Assembly: GCF_000452705.1 (NCBI RefSeq)
Contig: NZ_CP007014.1
Coordinates: 2,604,001 to 2,668,000, forward strand
Length of the DNA: 64,000 nt
DNA from: Pseudomonas syringae CC1557
Lineage (GTDB): Bacteria; Pseudomonadota; Gammaproteobacteria; Pseudomonadales; Pseudomonadaceae
Direction: 5' to 3'
Shown here: piece after piece, positions 18,315 to 27,582 of the stretch
Numbering within the stretch: the first letter of the stretch is position 1
How the letters are laid out: each line of letters begins with the position of its first letter
Program-made: the position numbers and the translations under genes
Notes under the pieces: generated by a model
What the model saw: only the letters and a program-made list of their open reading frames with translations
Database searches by the model: none
Told to the model about the DNA's origin: nothing

Positions 18315-18653
18315 ATGACAGATAAGACGAATAGCCCCCATTCTCTGTGGGCCAAGATTATCTATTTTCCCCTCGCAATTCTCGCATGTTGCGAGCTTGC
18401 TTTCTGGGCTACATTAGAGACACTGCCCATACTTCAGAAGGCCGCCCTAGAGATTGACCCAGGCGGGCTTTTTTATGCTCTGTCCTTCCTTTTGCCTTTT
18501 GTCCTTTGGCCAATATATGCCGTGATCAGCGCGATTGCTTGCTTCTGGGCATTTTTCTCCCTACGGCACTCGGCGAGGCTTTTGAAGCTCGTTACAGTGA
18601 TGCTTGCTGTGCTCTCCGTAGCCTTCTTCTACCAAATCTTTTGTTGGATATGA
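18315..18653 (+). CDS. Hypothetical small membrane protein (cargo)
   Basis: A 112-residue protein with hydrophobic segments near residues 17-35, 48-75 and 90-110, short charged loops and no recognisable family. It is AT-richer than the ICE backbone and sits between two transposase relics, so it was probably carried in. A GAGG 9-12 bases before the ATG could serve as ribosome-binding site. It could be a pseudogene fragment. The 18039-18314 and 18654-18755 gaps hold nothing I can name. Confidence 0.4.
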   Translation: MTDKTNSPHSLWAKIIYFPLAILACCELAFWATLETLPILQKAALEIDPGGLFYALSFLLPFVLWPIYAVISAIACFWAFFSLRHSARLLKLVTVMLAVLSVAFFYQIFCWI

Positions 18654-18755
18654 TGACAGCGCGGGTTGGCCCGTGATCTGACGAAGCGCTCATTTGCCTC
18701 GTCGCAAATGTCCACAGAAGCCGCGGCTACCTTTGAAAATACAGCTTTCGCGTTT

Positions 18756-19019
18756 TTAACCTTTGTAAGTCCCGAAGAGGCGCGCAACCAAATCGTCCTG
18801 ATGGTTGACTGTCCAGCGGCCGGAAAAGCCGACCCCTTTCCTCAACGACAGTACCGCCTCGAAACCAGCAATCGTCCGCCGTGCTGTGCTGAAGGATTGG
18901 AAGCCAGCGATATCAGTATCGATCCCGAACGGCCATCGCGTAATTCTTGGAGAAAAACGCCAGCCTACTACTCCACGAATCGTCGTCTTTCGTTCGCCGT
19001 GCGTGAGGTCAAGTTCCAC
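18756..19019 (-). pseudogene. C-terminal relic of an IS6-like transposase
   Basis: An 87-codon frame whose translation FQSFSTARRTIAGFEAVLSL and WTVNHQDDLVARLFG resembles the C-terminal end of IS6-type DDE transposases. A stop immediately precedes it, and no DDE residues are present, so it is inactive. Longer plus-strand frames over the same bases do not look like protein. From 19020 to about 19660 I see only broken frames and AT-rich sequence. Confidence 0.45.
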
Positions 19020-19668
19020 TCAACACGAGATGGAGCCCATCGAAGTCAAAGAAAATGGCTTTTATCAAATTTCTTTATCTTCCTTTTGCTGTAGCAGTTT
19101 TAGGCTCGGCGTGGTTTAGCTACATGATGTTCATCAAGGACTTTTCCAGAGAACTGCACTTTGAAACCTGGGTATCTTGAGTTTAGCCTCTGTATTTGTT
19201 TTTATTTGCACATTTCAACTGTAGTCAATACGCTGGGTTTGGTAGGTTTCCACAATAATGGGGTGACCTTGCGAGGTGTCAACGCAAGAACCTGTTGGGG
19301 AAGTCCTGTCAAAAGAGGAAATTTACCTCTCCCATATGTAAAACTTTTCTTTTGGCGGGGGCAAGTGAGCAATAATGCTTGGTGGCGAAGACGTCTCATA
19401 ATAAGGAGCCCCATACTTGGATATATTAATCGCTTAGCCTCTTCAATATATTTGCCTTTTAATTCGGCAACTATTTCACCCTCGCGACTGAACCGAGCTT
19501 AACCCTAGAGCTTTCGTAAGTTGTTAATATAATTAGGGGTTCTGACTTCTTTGTTCTTGCCATGAAGAGCGAATACCTTTGATTCCGTCCAGCATCTTCC
19601 GATGGAGCTGTCCCAGGCCATCGCATCGGACTGATTCGCTCAGCACGCGCGACACCCCGATTACCCAA

Positions 19669-19930
19669 CAGCCTTCACGCGCAAGCGCCAGCTGCCGCTG
19701 CCCGCGCTGAGCTGGCTCAACGAAACCTTGCGTGCGCGCCGATCAAGCTCGGCTCCGATGATGTGTTGCTGATTGACCGGGGCTATCCGGCTGCCTGGCT
19801 AGTGCAATTGCTCCAGGAGCGGGACCATCGCTTCATCATGCGCGGTGACCAAAATCTTACCTTTGGCTCAAGGAAGCCACGGCCCCTCGCTCGGGAACGC
19901 GCCCGTAAGCATGGACATCCTAAACGACGT
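19669..19930 (+). pseudogene. N-terminal/central relic of an IS4-family transposase
   Basis: The relic reads FTRKRQLPLPALSWL (the N-terminal IS4 pattern), changes frame, then gives DDVLLIDRGYPAAWLVQLL, the region around the second catalytic Asp. The segment that should lie between them is deleted. It abuts the end of the PFL_4697 gene at 19950. With the C-terminal relic at 17.5 kb it shows that the scar comes from at least two IS4-type insertions or a rearranged one. Confidence 0.7.
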
Positions 19931-19949
19931 GAAGTAAGTGCCATTCGGG

Positions 19950-20699
19950 CTAGAGATACTTCTTGAAGCTCCCCGCAGTCAGACTCACGGCCAAGCCCAG
20001 CAAGGCTGCGCCGGGCAGCAGGATCAGCAACGGATGCACCGAGGTCGGCAGCGCCAGGTAGGTGACCCAGGGCAGCAAGGCCAGCGGCATCAGGCTTGCT
20101 TTTGCCCGGTGATAAATAAACCCAGATTCGCGGCCCGCGCCGAACCGGCGCACATCCCTCCGTACCAAGCCGTCGATCAGGCCCACGAATGCCGCCGTCA
20201 AGATCAGCGGCAGCATAAGCACCAGAACAAGCAGTCTCACTAGGAAAGTGAGCGTCGTGAAAGCCGAGGCAATCAGGTAGCTCTCGGTCCAGACATAGAT
20301 CTGGCTGATGTAGTAGCGAAAGTTGTGCGTTTGCCCGTGGCTGGGCGCGCGGGCGTGCTCGGCAGTCAGGCTCATGCGCTCCAGCAGGCCCGAGCGCACG
20401 AACACCCATTCGTAGCCGGTATTCACCAACTCGTGCGCCGTGCGCCCTGGCTCCTGCACGACCAGGCTGCGCGTGAAGTGGTTGGAGAGGTGCCCTAGTT
20501 CGTACTGCAACATCTGTTGGGAGTGCCGCCAGCCCTGATCCTTCCAGAATAGGTGCATGCCGACACACTCCACGACGATCGAAAATAGCAGCGAGCCGAT
20601 CAGCACTCCGAGCAGCCGAAACGGCAGCGTAAGGGTGCTGACGATCAGGCCTTGGCTCTGGTTCTGCTCTCGCTGCGCGGTTGAGGCGACGTCTTTCAT
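19950..20699 (-). CDS. ICE membrane protein, PFL_4697 family (TIGR03747)
   Basis: A 249-residue inner-membrane protein with hydrophobic segments at about 24-46, 143-172 and 202-240. A soluble loop between the first two contains VNTGYEWVFVRSGLLERM. The length and position right after traD match TIGR03747. It overlaps the traD stop by four bases. The protein seems intact up to its final SFKKYL, although the transposase scar begins directly behind it. Confidence 0.88.
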   Translation of the reverse strand: MKDVASTAQREQNQSQGLIVSTLTLPFRLLGVLIGSLLFSIVVECVGMHLFWKDQGWRHSQQMLQYELGHLSNHFTRSLVVQEPGRTAHELVNTGYEWVFVRSGLLERMSLTAEHARAPSHGQTHNFRYYISQIYVWTESYLIASAFTTLTFLVRLLVLVLMLPLILTAAFVGLIDGLVRRDVRRFGAGRESGFIYHRAKASLMPLALLPWVTYLALPTSVHPLLILLPGAALLGLAVSLTAGSFKKYL

Positions 20700-22885
20700 G
20701 GCGAGGACTCGTTGCCGGCGTCATCTATCGCCCTGGCATCGGCGTTGGGCACAGCGGTGACCGCCTCATCAAGCAGGTCGCTGGGCAAGGCTGTGTCCTG
20801 TATGACCGGAGAACTGGTGAACTGCCACCACTGCGTGGTGTTGGTGTAGCTCTGGCGCATATAGCTAGCGAGCTGTTGCAGATCCTGCGGTATGACCTCA
20901 TCGGGGGCAGGGGCCGGCAGCGGCATTCTGATCTTCCAGAGCTGACCGCCCTGTAGCAGCGCGAAGCACTGTCCTTTGGGTAGACCCACCACGTGCGATG
21001 GCTCGATCATCGGCACGCTGGACATACTGATACGGTCCTGCGTGTTCGACGTAAAGTCGGTCGCACCACGGATGTCTGAACTGTCGGTCGCGCCCGAGAC
21101 GATGGTGGTGCTATAAACCTCGACTTTGGGCAGTTGCCGAGTCAGGAGTTCGGCCGTGGCCGTCTCCCGGACCCGCAACATGAACAGGTTGTTGAAGTTG
21201 CCGATCACCTGACCGGCCTTGGCCCGATTGCCAATGCGGGCCTCGATGTCCGAGAGCGTCTGCGTGTATGCGGTGACCTGCAGCCCGGCACCGCCGCCCT
21301 TGTTGATGAGCGGAATGAACTCGTCGCCCATCAGTTCGTTGAACTCGTCGGCGTGGATGTTGATTGGCACCCGCGCGCTGGCCGATGTCCCTGGCAGGCC
21401 GTCGTCGATTCCGTGCTTGTAGATGTGGCCTGCGACCGAGACGAGATCGCTGAACATCGAGTTGCCGACCGCTGCGGCGACTTCGGCGTCGGACAGCGCA
21501 TCCAGACCCACGTAGACCATGGCACGCTTCCTGATCACCTGCATCCAATCGAAGATTGGCCGCGGGTCTGCCAGGTCGGAATAGTTCGGCGCCAAGAGCT
21601 GCGCGATCTTGCCGCTGGTGAGCTTCTCAAGCAGTGGCAAGAGGCTGGCGACGATCTTGTCGAAGTACGTTTTGTCGTACCGCACAGCTGAGCGCAGGCC
21701 ATCCAGCACCGGGTCGTAGTTGCGCGCCTGGGAAAGGTACTGCTCCAGCGCCACCACACGTTTCTCGCGCCCGATCATGTTGCGGGGGATGTTCTTCTCG
21801 TTGAGCTTGGCCTCGATCTGGACGATTACCTCCCACGCCTTGGGCTCCGTCTTCGCGAAGTAATGCTGGGCGTACTCGATGAACAGCGCGTCGATATTGA
21901 TGACGTGTCGCTGGATCAGCATGTAGTCCGGGCGCTGCCCAAGTTCCACCAATGCCCGGGCGATGATGTTCACGAAGCGCCAAGCGAACTCGCGGAAAGC
22001 CGCGCTGTTGCCTTCGCCGGAGAGCTGGCCGGCAACGCGGGTTGCGACTTCCGAGATGCGCCCGAAGCGCCCCACGGCGTTGTAGCGCGCGGAAATCTCC
22101 GGCCATCCCAAATGAAAAACGTAGAACTCGCCTTCGCGGCCCGCGCGTTTGGCCTCCAGGTACATCCGCTTCAGGAGATCGGCATCGCCCTTGGGGTCGA
22201 TGACAATGACGACTTCATGCTCGCTTGCGGCGTTCTTGCGGCGGATGTCCTGGGTGATGAACAACTCGGCCAGTCTGGTCTTCCCCACGCGCGTCGTGCC
22301 CAGCACTAGGGAGTGCCCGACGCGTTCGCCCAGCGGCAGACTGACGTCCACTTCCTCCGGTTCGATGCCATGTAGCCGTGGGAGGCCGCCCACGAGCGGC
22401 AGCGGTCGCACCGGGTTGAAAGGCGCATTCCAGCCCGTGAGCCTGGGCAGACGCGAAAGCGGAAACGGCGCGAACTCCAGTCGCTCTTCCAGGCGCCTTG
22501 CCAGTCGATATGCGGGTGTCGGATCAACGTAGCGGCGGAACTCAGGCCGGTACGTCTGCATCAGCCGATGGGTGTGTTTCTGCTCCCACAGAAAGCCCCT
22601 GCCGATGAAGAGTCGCTGCTGGCTGACCGGCACGTCCTTGCTCGTCATCACATAGCGCGGCAGGCGGCGGATGTTGCGCCGGTAACGCAGGATGATGCGG
22701 GCATCGCGATAGCGGATCGCGCCGTAGGTAATGAATGCCAGCGCGCTGCCGACGCCCATGGCCGGGCTCAGCGCCAGCGACCACGGGGCCACCAAGGACA
22801 GAAACGCGGCGCCTGCACACGCTGCGACGGTGTATAGCTCCACCGCTGGGCGAAGCAGAACTTCAACCGGCTGTTTCCCCGACAT
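20696..22885 (-). CDS. traD: Type IV coupling protein TraD
   Basis: A 729-residue hexameric ATPase that links the relaxase-DNA complex to the channel. Two N-terminal membrane helices lie at about 14-33 and 36-54. Walker A is GTTRVGKTR at about 196-204 and Walker B is VIVIDPKGD at about 226-234. The C-terminal part contains the RecA-like motif region QVTAYTQTLSDIEAR. This is the TraD subtype of clc/SXT-like ICEs. It lies upstream of PFL_4697 and four bases after the PFL_4695 gene. Confidence 0.95.
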   Translation of the reverse strand: MSGKQPVEVLLRPAVELYTVAACAGAAFLSLVAPWSLALSPAMGVGSALAFITYGAIRYRDARIILRYRRNIRRLPRYVMTSKDVPVSQQRLFIGRGFLWEQKHTHRLMQTYRPEFRRYVDPTPAYRLARRLEERLEFAPFPLSRLPRLTGWNAPFNPVRPLPLVGGLPRLHGIEPEEVDVSLPLGERVGHSLVLGTTRVGKTRLAELFITQDIRRKNAASEHEVVIVIDPKGDADLLKRMYLEAKRAGREGEFYVFHLGWPEISARYNAVGRFGRISEVATRVAGQLSGEGNSAAFREFAWRFVNIIARALVELGQRPDYMLIQRHVINIDALFIEYAQHYFAKTEPKAWEVIVQIEAKLNEKNIPRNMIGREKRVVALEQYLSQARNYDPVLDGLRSAVRYDKTYFDKIVASLLPLLEKLTSGKIAQLLAPNYSDLADPRPIFDWMQVIRKRAMVYVGLDALSDAEVAAAVGNSMFSDLVSVAGHIYKHGIDDGLPGTSASARVPINIHADEFNELMGDEFIPLINKGGGAGLQVTAYTQTLSDIEARIGNRAKAGQVIGNFNNLFMLRVRETATAELLTRQLPKVEVYSTTIVSGATDSSDIRGATDFTSNTQDRISMSSVPMIEPSHVVGLPKGQCFALLQGGQLWKIRMPLPAPAPDEVIPQDLQQLASYMRQSYTNTTQWWQFTSSPVIQDTALPSDLLDEAVTAVPNADARAIDDAGNESSP

Positions 22886-22889
22886 GGCC

Positions 22890-23429
22890 TCATTGCTCGA
22901 TGCTGGTGGCGGTGATCAGCGCCGGGTAGTGCCGCAGGCCCAGGCGTTCGGCCAGGTCGTCGCCGGACACGGGCGCGAGCGGCACGCCAGGCACCAGCGT
23001 GCGCAGCCGCGTCAAGGCCTGCACGGTCTCGACATTGACCACCAGGCCGACGGCGCGACGCTCGTGCAACGAGGCCGCATGGCGTCGCAGCCAGTCCTGG
23101 GAAGCCTTGTCGTCGCCGACGATCACGAAAGGCCGAAGGCCGGGTGCCTCGATTACCCGCCGCGCGACGGTACCGGGCGTGAGCCTGGCGCTGCGCACCG
23201 GCAGCATCGCGGCCTCGTCTGCGGGTGTCGCGGGAACCTGGGGCGTCGGGATGGGCGACCGCGCCGCGCCATCGGCCCGCGGCTGGAGGTTGAGGGCTTC
23301 GTAGTACGGCAGTGCCGACGCTCCGCCACGGTCCTCGACCACGATCATTGGCTCGCCGGCATACGAGGCCAACGGCAGGGCCGCCAGCAGCATGAGCAGG
23401 CCCCGCAGAGTCAGATGGAATTTCATCAT
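22890..23429 (-). CDS. ICE conjugation protein, PFL_4695 family (TIGR03765)
   Basis: A 179-residue exported protein. The signal peptide ends about residue 24 (LPLASYAG). The mature protein matches TIGR03765: MIVVEDRGGASALPYYEAL near its start, then GLRPFVIVGDD and LVVNVETVQAL. The end HYPALITATSIEQ looks like the last strand of a thioredoxin-like fold, without CxxC. The start MMKFH at 23429 has AGGAG eight bases before it. Function unknown; always next to traD in these ICEs. Confidence 0.88.
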   Translation of the reverse strand: MMKFHLTLRGLLMLLAALPLASYAGEPMIVVEDRGGASALPYYEALNLQPRADGAARSPIPTPQVPATPADEAAMLPVRSARLTPGTVARRVIEAPGLRPFVIVGDDKASQDWLRRHAASLHERRAVGLVVNVETVQALTRLRTLVPGVPLAPVSGDDLAERLGLRHYPALITATSIEQ

Positions 23430-23454
23430 GGGGAGATCTCCTGGCTCGCGGCGA

Positions 23455-24018
23455 TCACCGCGGCGGTTGCACACGGGTGAGGTGGCGGGACACACTGCGC
23501 CGGTAGCGGGCGGCAGGCTCGCCGCCGGCGGGGCGGTGGTATCGGCCGATCGCGAGCAGCCAGTCTTCGCCGGGCACGTGTTGCTCCTTCAGGATTTCGG
23601 CTGCGATCGCAAGGTTTCGGTAAGGGTCCAGCAGGTCGCACGTACTGGTGAAGCGCTGCTTGTGGTAGCCCAGGTTGATTTGGCCCAAGCCGGCGTCGAT
23701 GCGCGTGTGCGGCGTGGAGCGCATCGCCTGCTGCAAGCTGGAACAGGCGTCGGCGCGCGTGGCGAAGCGGCGTGACTGCCCGGCGATGTTGAGGGACCAC
23801 GGCCATGGAACATTGCGTCCTTTGCGCTGGATGCCGCTCTCTTGCAAAGCCACGGCGTAGAGCACGGTCGAGGGAATGCCCGCCCGTTGCGCAGCAAGTT
23901 GGTAGGCCGGTGGCGGAACCTCTTGGGCTTGGGCAGCGCAGACACAAAGGCCGGCAGAGAGCACCACTGCTCGCAGGGGCCGCAAGAGGGGAGGAGCGGC
24001 TACGGCTGACGCTGCCAT
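23455..24018 (-). CDS. Lytic transglycosylase (VirB1-like)
   Basis: A 187-residue periplasmic enzyme that opens peptidoglycan for the transfer channel. A signal peptide (cleaved near AQAQ-EVPPP) is followed by an SLT-type fold. The catalytic Glu is in ALQESGIQ at about residue 59, and the later DAGLGQINLGYH block is the family's GLMQI-type motif. The start MAASAVAAPPLL at 24018 overlaps the upstream gene by 19 bases. A longer frame is open but would overlap more. Confidence 0.88.
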   Translation of the reverse strand: MAASAVAAPPLLRPLRAVVLSAGLCVCAAQAQEVPPPAYQLAAQRAGIPSTVLYAVALQESGIQRKGRNVPWPWSLNIAGQSRRFATRADACSSLQQAMRSTPHTRIDAGLGQINLGYHKQRFTSTCDLLDPYRNLAIAAEILKEQHVPGEDWLLAIGRYHRPAGGEPAARYRRSVSRHLTRVQPPR

Positions 24019-24722
24019 TGGCCATTTACCTCGCGCACGACGGCCGGCAGGTCGCCAGGTACACCCAGCGACAGCCAGCGACCGCCATCGTGGTTGAGCG
24101 TGATGCTGCCACTGCGCACCCGTGCCGGGTCGATCTGGGCGCGCTTGGCCCATTCGCGGATACGCGCGTCGTCCTGGCGACTGCCAACCATGTACAGGTC
24201 GAATTCGCCCCCCGAGGTTTGCAGACGCTGCACAAGCTGCTCGCAGGTCGCGCAGCCATCCTTGACGAACACCGCTGTGCGACCGCTGCCGCGCGCGGTG
24301 GCACTCGGCTTGTCATCGGGCAGGTTCACACGCTGCATACCGGGGTTCAGCCGCTGCCAGGCTTCGTCGTAGGCGCGCTGGTAGGCGAGCAGTTTCTCGA
24401 CGCGACGCGCTTCGACCTGGACTTGCAGCTCCGCGTAGTGGCGCCGTTCTTCGTCCGAGCGAGCTTCGATACCTAGCGCGGTCAGTGGGTCCACGTTGGG
24501 CGATTGGATGCCCAGCGGGCCCTTCATCAGCTCCTGGTAGCGTGCCCATTCCTGGGGTTGCAGTCCCCAGTCGCGCGCCATGTGGTCGTCGAGGGGGCGG
24601 CCCGCCAGGGGGCGTTCCTGGTTGGGCGCATTACGGGACTGGGCTGTGGCAGGCTCCTGGGCCGAGGCCGACAGATGCAGCGCCGCCAGCAGCGAGAAGA
24701 TCAGGATGGGATGGTGTTTCAT
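24000..24722 (-). CDS. ICE conjugation protein, PFL_4693 family (TIGR03759)
   Basis: A 240-residue exported protein. The signal peptide ends near LSASA-QEP. A helical middle (ARYQELMKGPLGIQSPNVDPL, split as needed) leads to a C-terminal thioredoxin-like domain with CATC (FVKDGCATCEQLVQRL) at about residues 167-170. TIGR03759 has this layout. It may be a redox or scaffold protein of the channel. It follows the unknown 209-residue gene by 15 bases. Confidence 0.88.
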   Translation of the reverse strand: MKHHPILIFSLLAALHLSASAQEPATAQSRNAPNQERPLAGRPLDDHMARDWGLQPQEWARYQELMKGPLGIQSPNVDPLTALGIEARSDEERRHYAELQVQVEARRVEKLLAYQRAYDEAWQRLNPGMQRVNLPDDKPSATARGSGRTAVFVKDGCATCEQLVQRLQTSGGEFDLYMVGSRQDDARIREWAKRAQIDPARVRSGSITLNHDGGRWLSLGVPGDLPAVVREVNGQWQRQP

Positions 24723-24737
24723 CTCATGGTCTCTGCG

Positions 24738-25367
24738 TTAGGGAATCGCCACACGGCGGGTCTTCTCGCCGTCCTGGAACACGGCGGTATTCCGGTCGAT
24801 GGCCTGCAAGCGCCAGGAACCAAACGCGTCGCCGGGCAGCAGTACCTGCACTTGGTCGGCGGTGAAATTTCCCGATGATGGGGCGACGGCTACGCTGCGC
24901 TGGCCGGCGCGCAACTCGGCACCCACGATGCGGAACGGCAGTGGGGTCGGCTCAGGCTTGGCGGCAGTGGGCTTGTTCTGCGAACGCGGCTTTGCAGGTG
25001 CCTGTCGTGTTTTGATCTGCTCGACCTCGGCGCGCAGTGCCTGAAGATCGTCCATGGCGGCAAGGCCGAACAGCGTCTGCTCGATATGTGCGATGCGGGC
25101 ATCCAGGGCCTGCCGGATATCTTGCAAGCCAGCGGCGGTCGCGGCTGCTGGTCGCTGCTGCAAGGCTTTGGTGGTCTCGGTGAGTCTAGCGATCTGCGTT
25201 TCGAGACGCTGCATGCTGGAATCGACACGCTCCCGGTCGGCCAGATTGTTCATCGTTTGATGGTTCAGGATAGCGAAGACGCTCAGGCTGATCAGCCAAA
25301 GCCAGAGCAGGCTTTGCACGACGACGGCGGCAGTCGCGCGCCAGGAAGACTGTGAAACGTTGTTCAT
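24738..25367 (-). CDS. Hypothetical bitopic protein of the PilL operon
   Basis: A 209-residue protein with one membrane helix at about residues 15-33 and a periplasmic coiled coil at about 35-115 (MQRLETQIARLTETTKAL and similar heptads). A Lys/Pro linker leads to a small C-terminal domain (FRIVGAELRAGQRSVAVAP). The C-terminal part recalls PilP/PilO-like pilus alignment proteins in style, but I cannot assign a family. It overlaps pilL by four bases, so it likely works with PilL. Confidence 0.7.
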   Translation of the reverse strand: MNNVSQSSWRATAAVVVQSLLWLWLISLSVFAILNHQTMNNLADRERVDSSMQRLETQIARLTETTKALQQRPAAATAAGLQDIRQALDARIAHIEQTLFGLAAMDDLQALRAEVEQIKTRQAPAKPRSQNKPTAAKPEPTPLPFRIVGAELRAGQRSVAVAPSSGNFTADQVQVLLPGDAFGSWRLQAIDRNTAVFQDGEKTRRVAIP

Positions 25368-25948
25368 TGTTGGCCTCCCGCGAAAGGCAACGTCTGCATC
25401 GCGTCGGCGGCAGGTTGTCCGGGCGCCGGCGCGGTAGCGTCGCCGCTGACCTGCTCGAAGCAGACTCGGCGCGTGCGGTCATCTACACGCAGCTCCCAGG
25501 ACGGACCGGCCAGCGTGAGCAGCGCATCGCGCAGTGTCAGGGGGCCCAGGTTCAAGTGCGCCGCCGGTAGCGGCAGCGCGTACAACTCGATCACGGCTTG
25601 CCCTGTCTCGCAGAGTTGGTAGCCGCTGCGCTTGAGTACATGCCGAAGTCCGTCGCCGACCGTGGCGCGGGCTTCTTCGGGCATCGAGACATCGACGGTC
25701 TGTAGCAGCAGGTCGCGCTGCGCTGCCATAGGGGCGAGTTCCACCAAGGTGTAGCGCCCAGAGCGCACGACCGGAATAAACTGCGGCGCCTCGGGTGTCG
25801 ATGCGGGCGAGGTTTTCTCGAAGGCATCGGGCGCGTGCGACGCCGCGGTAGTCGCGCAGCCGCTAGCCAGCGCCGACAAGAGCAGGCCGATGAGTCCCGC
25901 CCGCAGGTTGCGTGCGGGATGGTGGAAACGGAGTGGAGAGGAGGGCAT
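25364..25948 (-). CDS. pilL: PilL-like ICE lipoprotein, TIGR03748 family
   Basis: A 194-residue outer-membrane lipoprotein. The lipobox LASGC puts the mature Cys at about residue 31. The domain IPVVRSGRYTLVELAP is the TIGR03748/PilL N-terminal pattern. A secretin-STN-like fold follows (VGDGLRHVLKRSGYQLC, then LPAAHLNLGPLTLRDAL). Full-length PilL proteins are longer; these ICEs carry only this short form. It is the first gene of the 25.95-to-19.95-kb operon. Confidence 0.85.
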   Translation of the reverse strand: MPSSPLRFHHPARNLRAGLIGLLLSALASGCATTAASHAPDAFEKTSPASTPEAPQFIPVVRSGRYTLVELAPMAAQRDLLLQTVDVSMPEEARATVGDGLRHVLKRSGYQLCETGQAVIELYALPLPAAHLNLGPLTLRDALLTLAGPSWELRVDDRTRRVCFEQVSGDATAPAPGQPAADAMQTLPFAGGQQ

Positions 25949-25978
25949 AGTCCGGCATCCTGAGACAGCGAGCCCTCA

Positions 25979-26040
25979 CCATCACTGCTAAGGATGTGTA
26001 CGGCAGCAAACAATGCGAATCACGTTGCGCCTGATTTTCC
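25979..26040. repeat. Left copy of an imperfect ~60-bp direct repeat flanking the DUF4189 block
   Basis: The segment lies 30-90 bases upstream of the pilL start and includes GCAAACAATGCG. A similar segment in the same orientation is at 28320-28380 (AGCAAACAACGC). Roughly three quarters of positions agree by eye (shared words include CATCA, TGCTAA, GTGT, GCAAACAA, ATCACG). The three DUF4189 genes lie between the copies. Either the block was inserted with duplication of its target, or both copies are operon promoters. Confidence 0.5.
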
Positions 26041-26214
26041 ATCGCTTTCAAAGCCTGTCGGCATAGCCTGTGTAGGTAAGAACCTTGCGCCCCAGTGCCT
26101 TCCCCTGTTTGCAGGTATTGCTCAGCTCATGCTCTTTACAACAAGCTCGTGAAGCGGTGCTCTCACAGGAGATGTTATTTATAAGACGATGCATTCGCTA
26201 ACTTCTAAAATAAA

Positions 26215-26764
26215 TCAGTATTTATTAAATATAGGTTCAGAGCATGCGCTATATACAATTTCACATTTTGCTTGGGGCGTATTTTTATTATCTTCTGTGC
26301 AAATTTTTATCGCCGCGCTACTTGCCTCTGGGATAGTGGCTCGTCCAACAGCTCTGACGAAGCCGGTCGAGAATGGCTTTCCATTTATATGCGGCTCTAC
26401 TATGACTGCGCACTGATTTTCGTATGTAAAAATAACTTTGCAATTGGTTTCTCCGTGTGAGGAGCAGCGCCTGATTGCGTCTTCCTCTGCCTCGGATTCA
26501 GAAAGCTTGCCAGTAGGAACGCCATAGTTTGTAGTTGAATTAATAGATCCTACTGCGATCGCGCCCCATGTTTTAATCCATTCCCCCGTTGGGCGAGGAG
26601 GCTCAGGCTGACGTTGCTGATAATAGCCTTGTGGGATTGGCCCGCAAGAAGTCATGTTTTCCACCAGCTTGCGCGGGAATTTGTCCTGGTGGACAGCCCT
26701 GCTCAGCTTGAGCGCTTTCAACGAAGCATGGGAGAAATACGACTAAAATCCCAAGAAATTTCAT
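26215..26764 (-). pseudogene. DUF4189 exported protein, frameshifted
   Basis: First of three tandem DUF4189 genes. The start ATGAAATTTCTT at 26764 has GAGAGGAA before it and encodes a signal peptide (FLGILVVFLPCFVESAQA). The frame breaks after CPPGQIPAQAGGK; the rest (GPIPQ, then RPTGEWIKTWGAIAVGS) continues in another frame. One extra A in the A4 run (plus-strand T run 26657-26660) explains it, because deleting it joins both parts in the order seen in the paralogs. It is probably non-functional, or a phase-variable slip site. Function of DUF4189 unknown. Confidence 0.75.
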
Positions 26765-26959
26765 AGCATTCCTCTCATTCTGCATGGTGCGATTATTGCT
26801 CTGATTGGCTATACCATCGCCGCTGGAGTCGGGCCGCTCACGAATATGCGAACTGTACGTCAGGATGCGGTCTGAATAGCACGGTCGTAGGCCTCATTGT
26901 CAAATACAAAATAGCGAAACTTGATATATATGTTAATTTCATGCCGCTTGATCTCGAGT

Positions 26960-27502
26960 TTAGTACCTGTAGAAAAGTGGCTCTGTGCAGGCTGTGTACA
27001 CAACTTTGCACGTCGTATTAGGCACTTTTTTGTTGAGCTCAATACATCTCTTAGAGGCTTCGGTACTTGCTTCGGCAATTGTTGCTGCACTTATAAATTT
27101 AATTAAGCCATCGGTAAGTGGTAATCCGTTTATTTGAGGTTCTGCGATGGCTACACATTGATTGTGATATGTGAACGCTACGTTGCAGTTATCCTTTGCA
27201 CGCGAGGAACAACGCTTTAGTGAATCTTCCTCTGCATCAGACTTTGAGAGTTTTCCTGTAGTTATGCCATAGATCGTAGTTGAATCAACAGAGCCTACTG
27301 CGATTGCCCCCCATGTTTTAATCCATTCCCCCGTTGGACGCGGGGCAACTGGCTGCTGCTGAACGGAGTTTTCTTGTGGAATCGGCGCGCACGCTACCGC
27401 TCCTTGACCTCCGATCTGGTATTGCCCTGGGGGACATGCGCCTTCTGCTATGGCGTTAGATGCGAAGGCCATGATAAAGAGTAGAGGTAGGATCTTGAAC
27501 AT
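26960..27502 (-). CDS. DUF4189 exported protein (copy A inside the ICE)
   Basis: A 180-residue exported protein. A signal peptide (KILPLLFIMAFASNAIA) is followed by CPPGQYQIGGQGAVACAP, a Pro/Gln linker, the conserved GEWIKTWGAIAVGS start of DUF4189, several cysteines and the family ending CTEPLFYRY. The start at 27502 follows a strong GGGGGG-type site. GC is clearly lower than in the ICE backbone. It is nearly identical over its first half and upstream region to the gene at 54516-55058. I infer a secreted, disulphide-bonded protein; no activity is known to me. Confidence 0.85.
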   Translation of the reverse strand: MFKILPLLFIMAFASNAIAEGACPPGQYQIGGQGAVACAPIPQENSVQQQPVAPRPTGEWIKTWGAIAVGSVDSTTIYGITTGKLSKSDAEEDSLKRCSSRAKDNCNVAFTYHNQCVAIAEPQINGLPLTDGLIKFISAATIAEASTEASKRCIELNKKVPNTTCKVVYTACTEPLFYRY

Positions 27503-27582
27503 TTTGCCCCCCTTAAAGATGCTTGCGAGGCTAATCCGATAAGCTAGTATCCATCTTAACCTCATATCATCTCACCTCGAAT

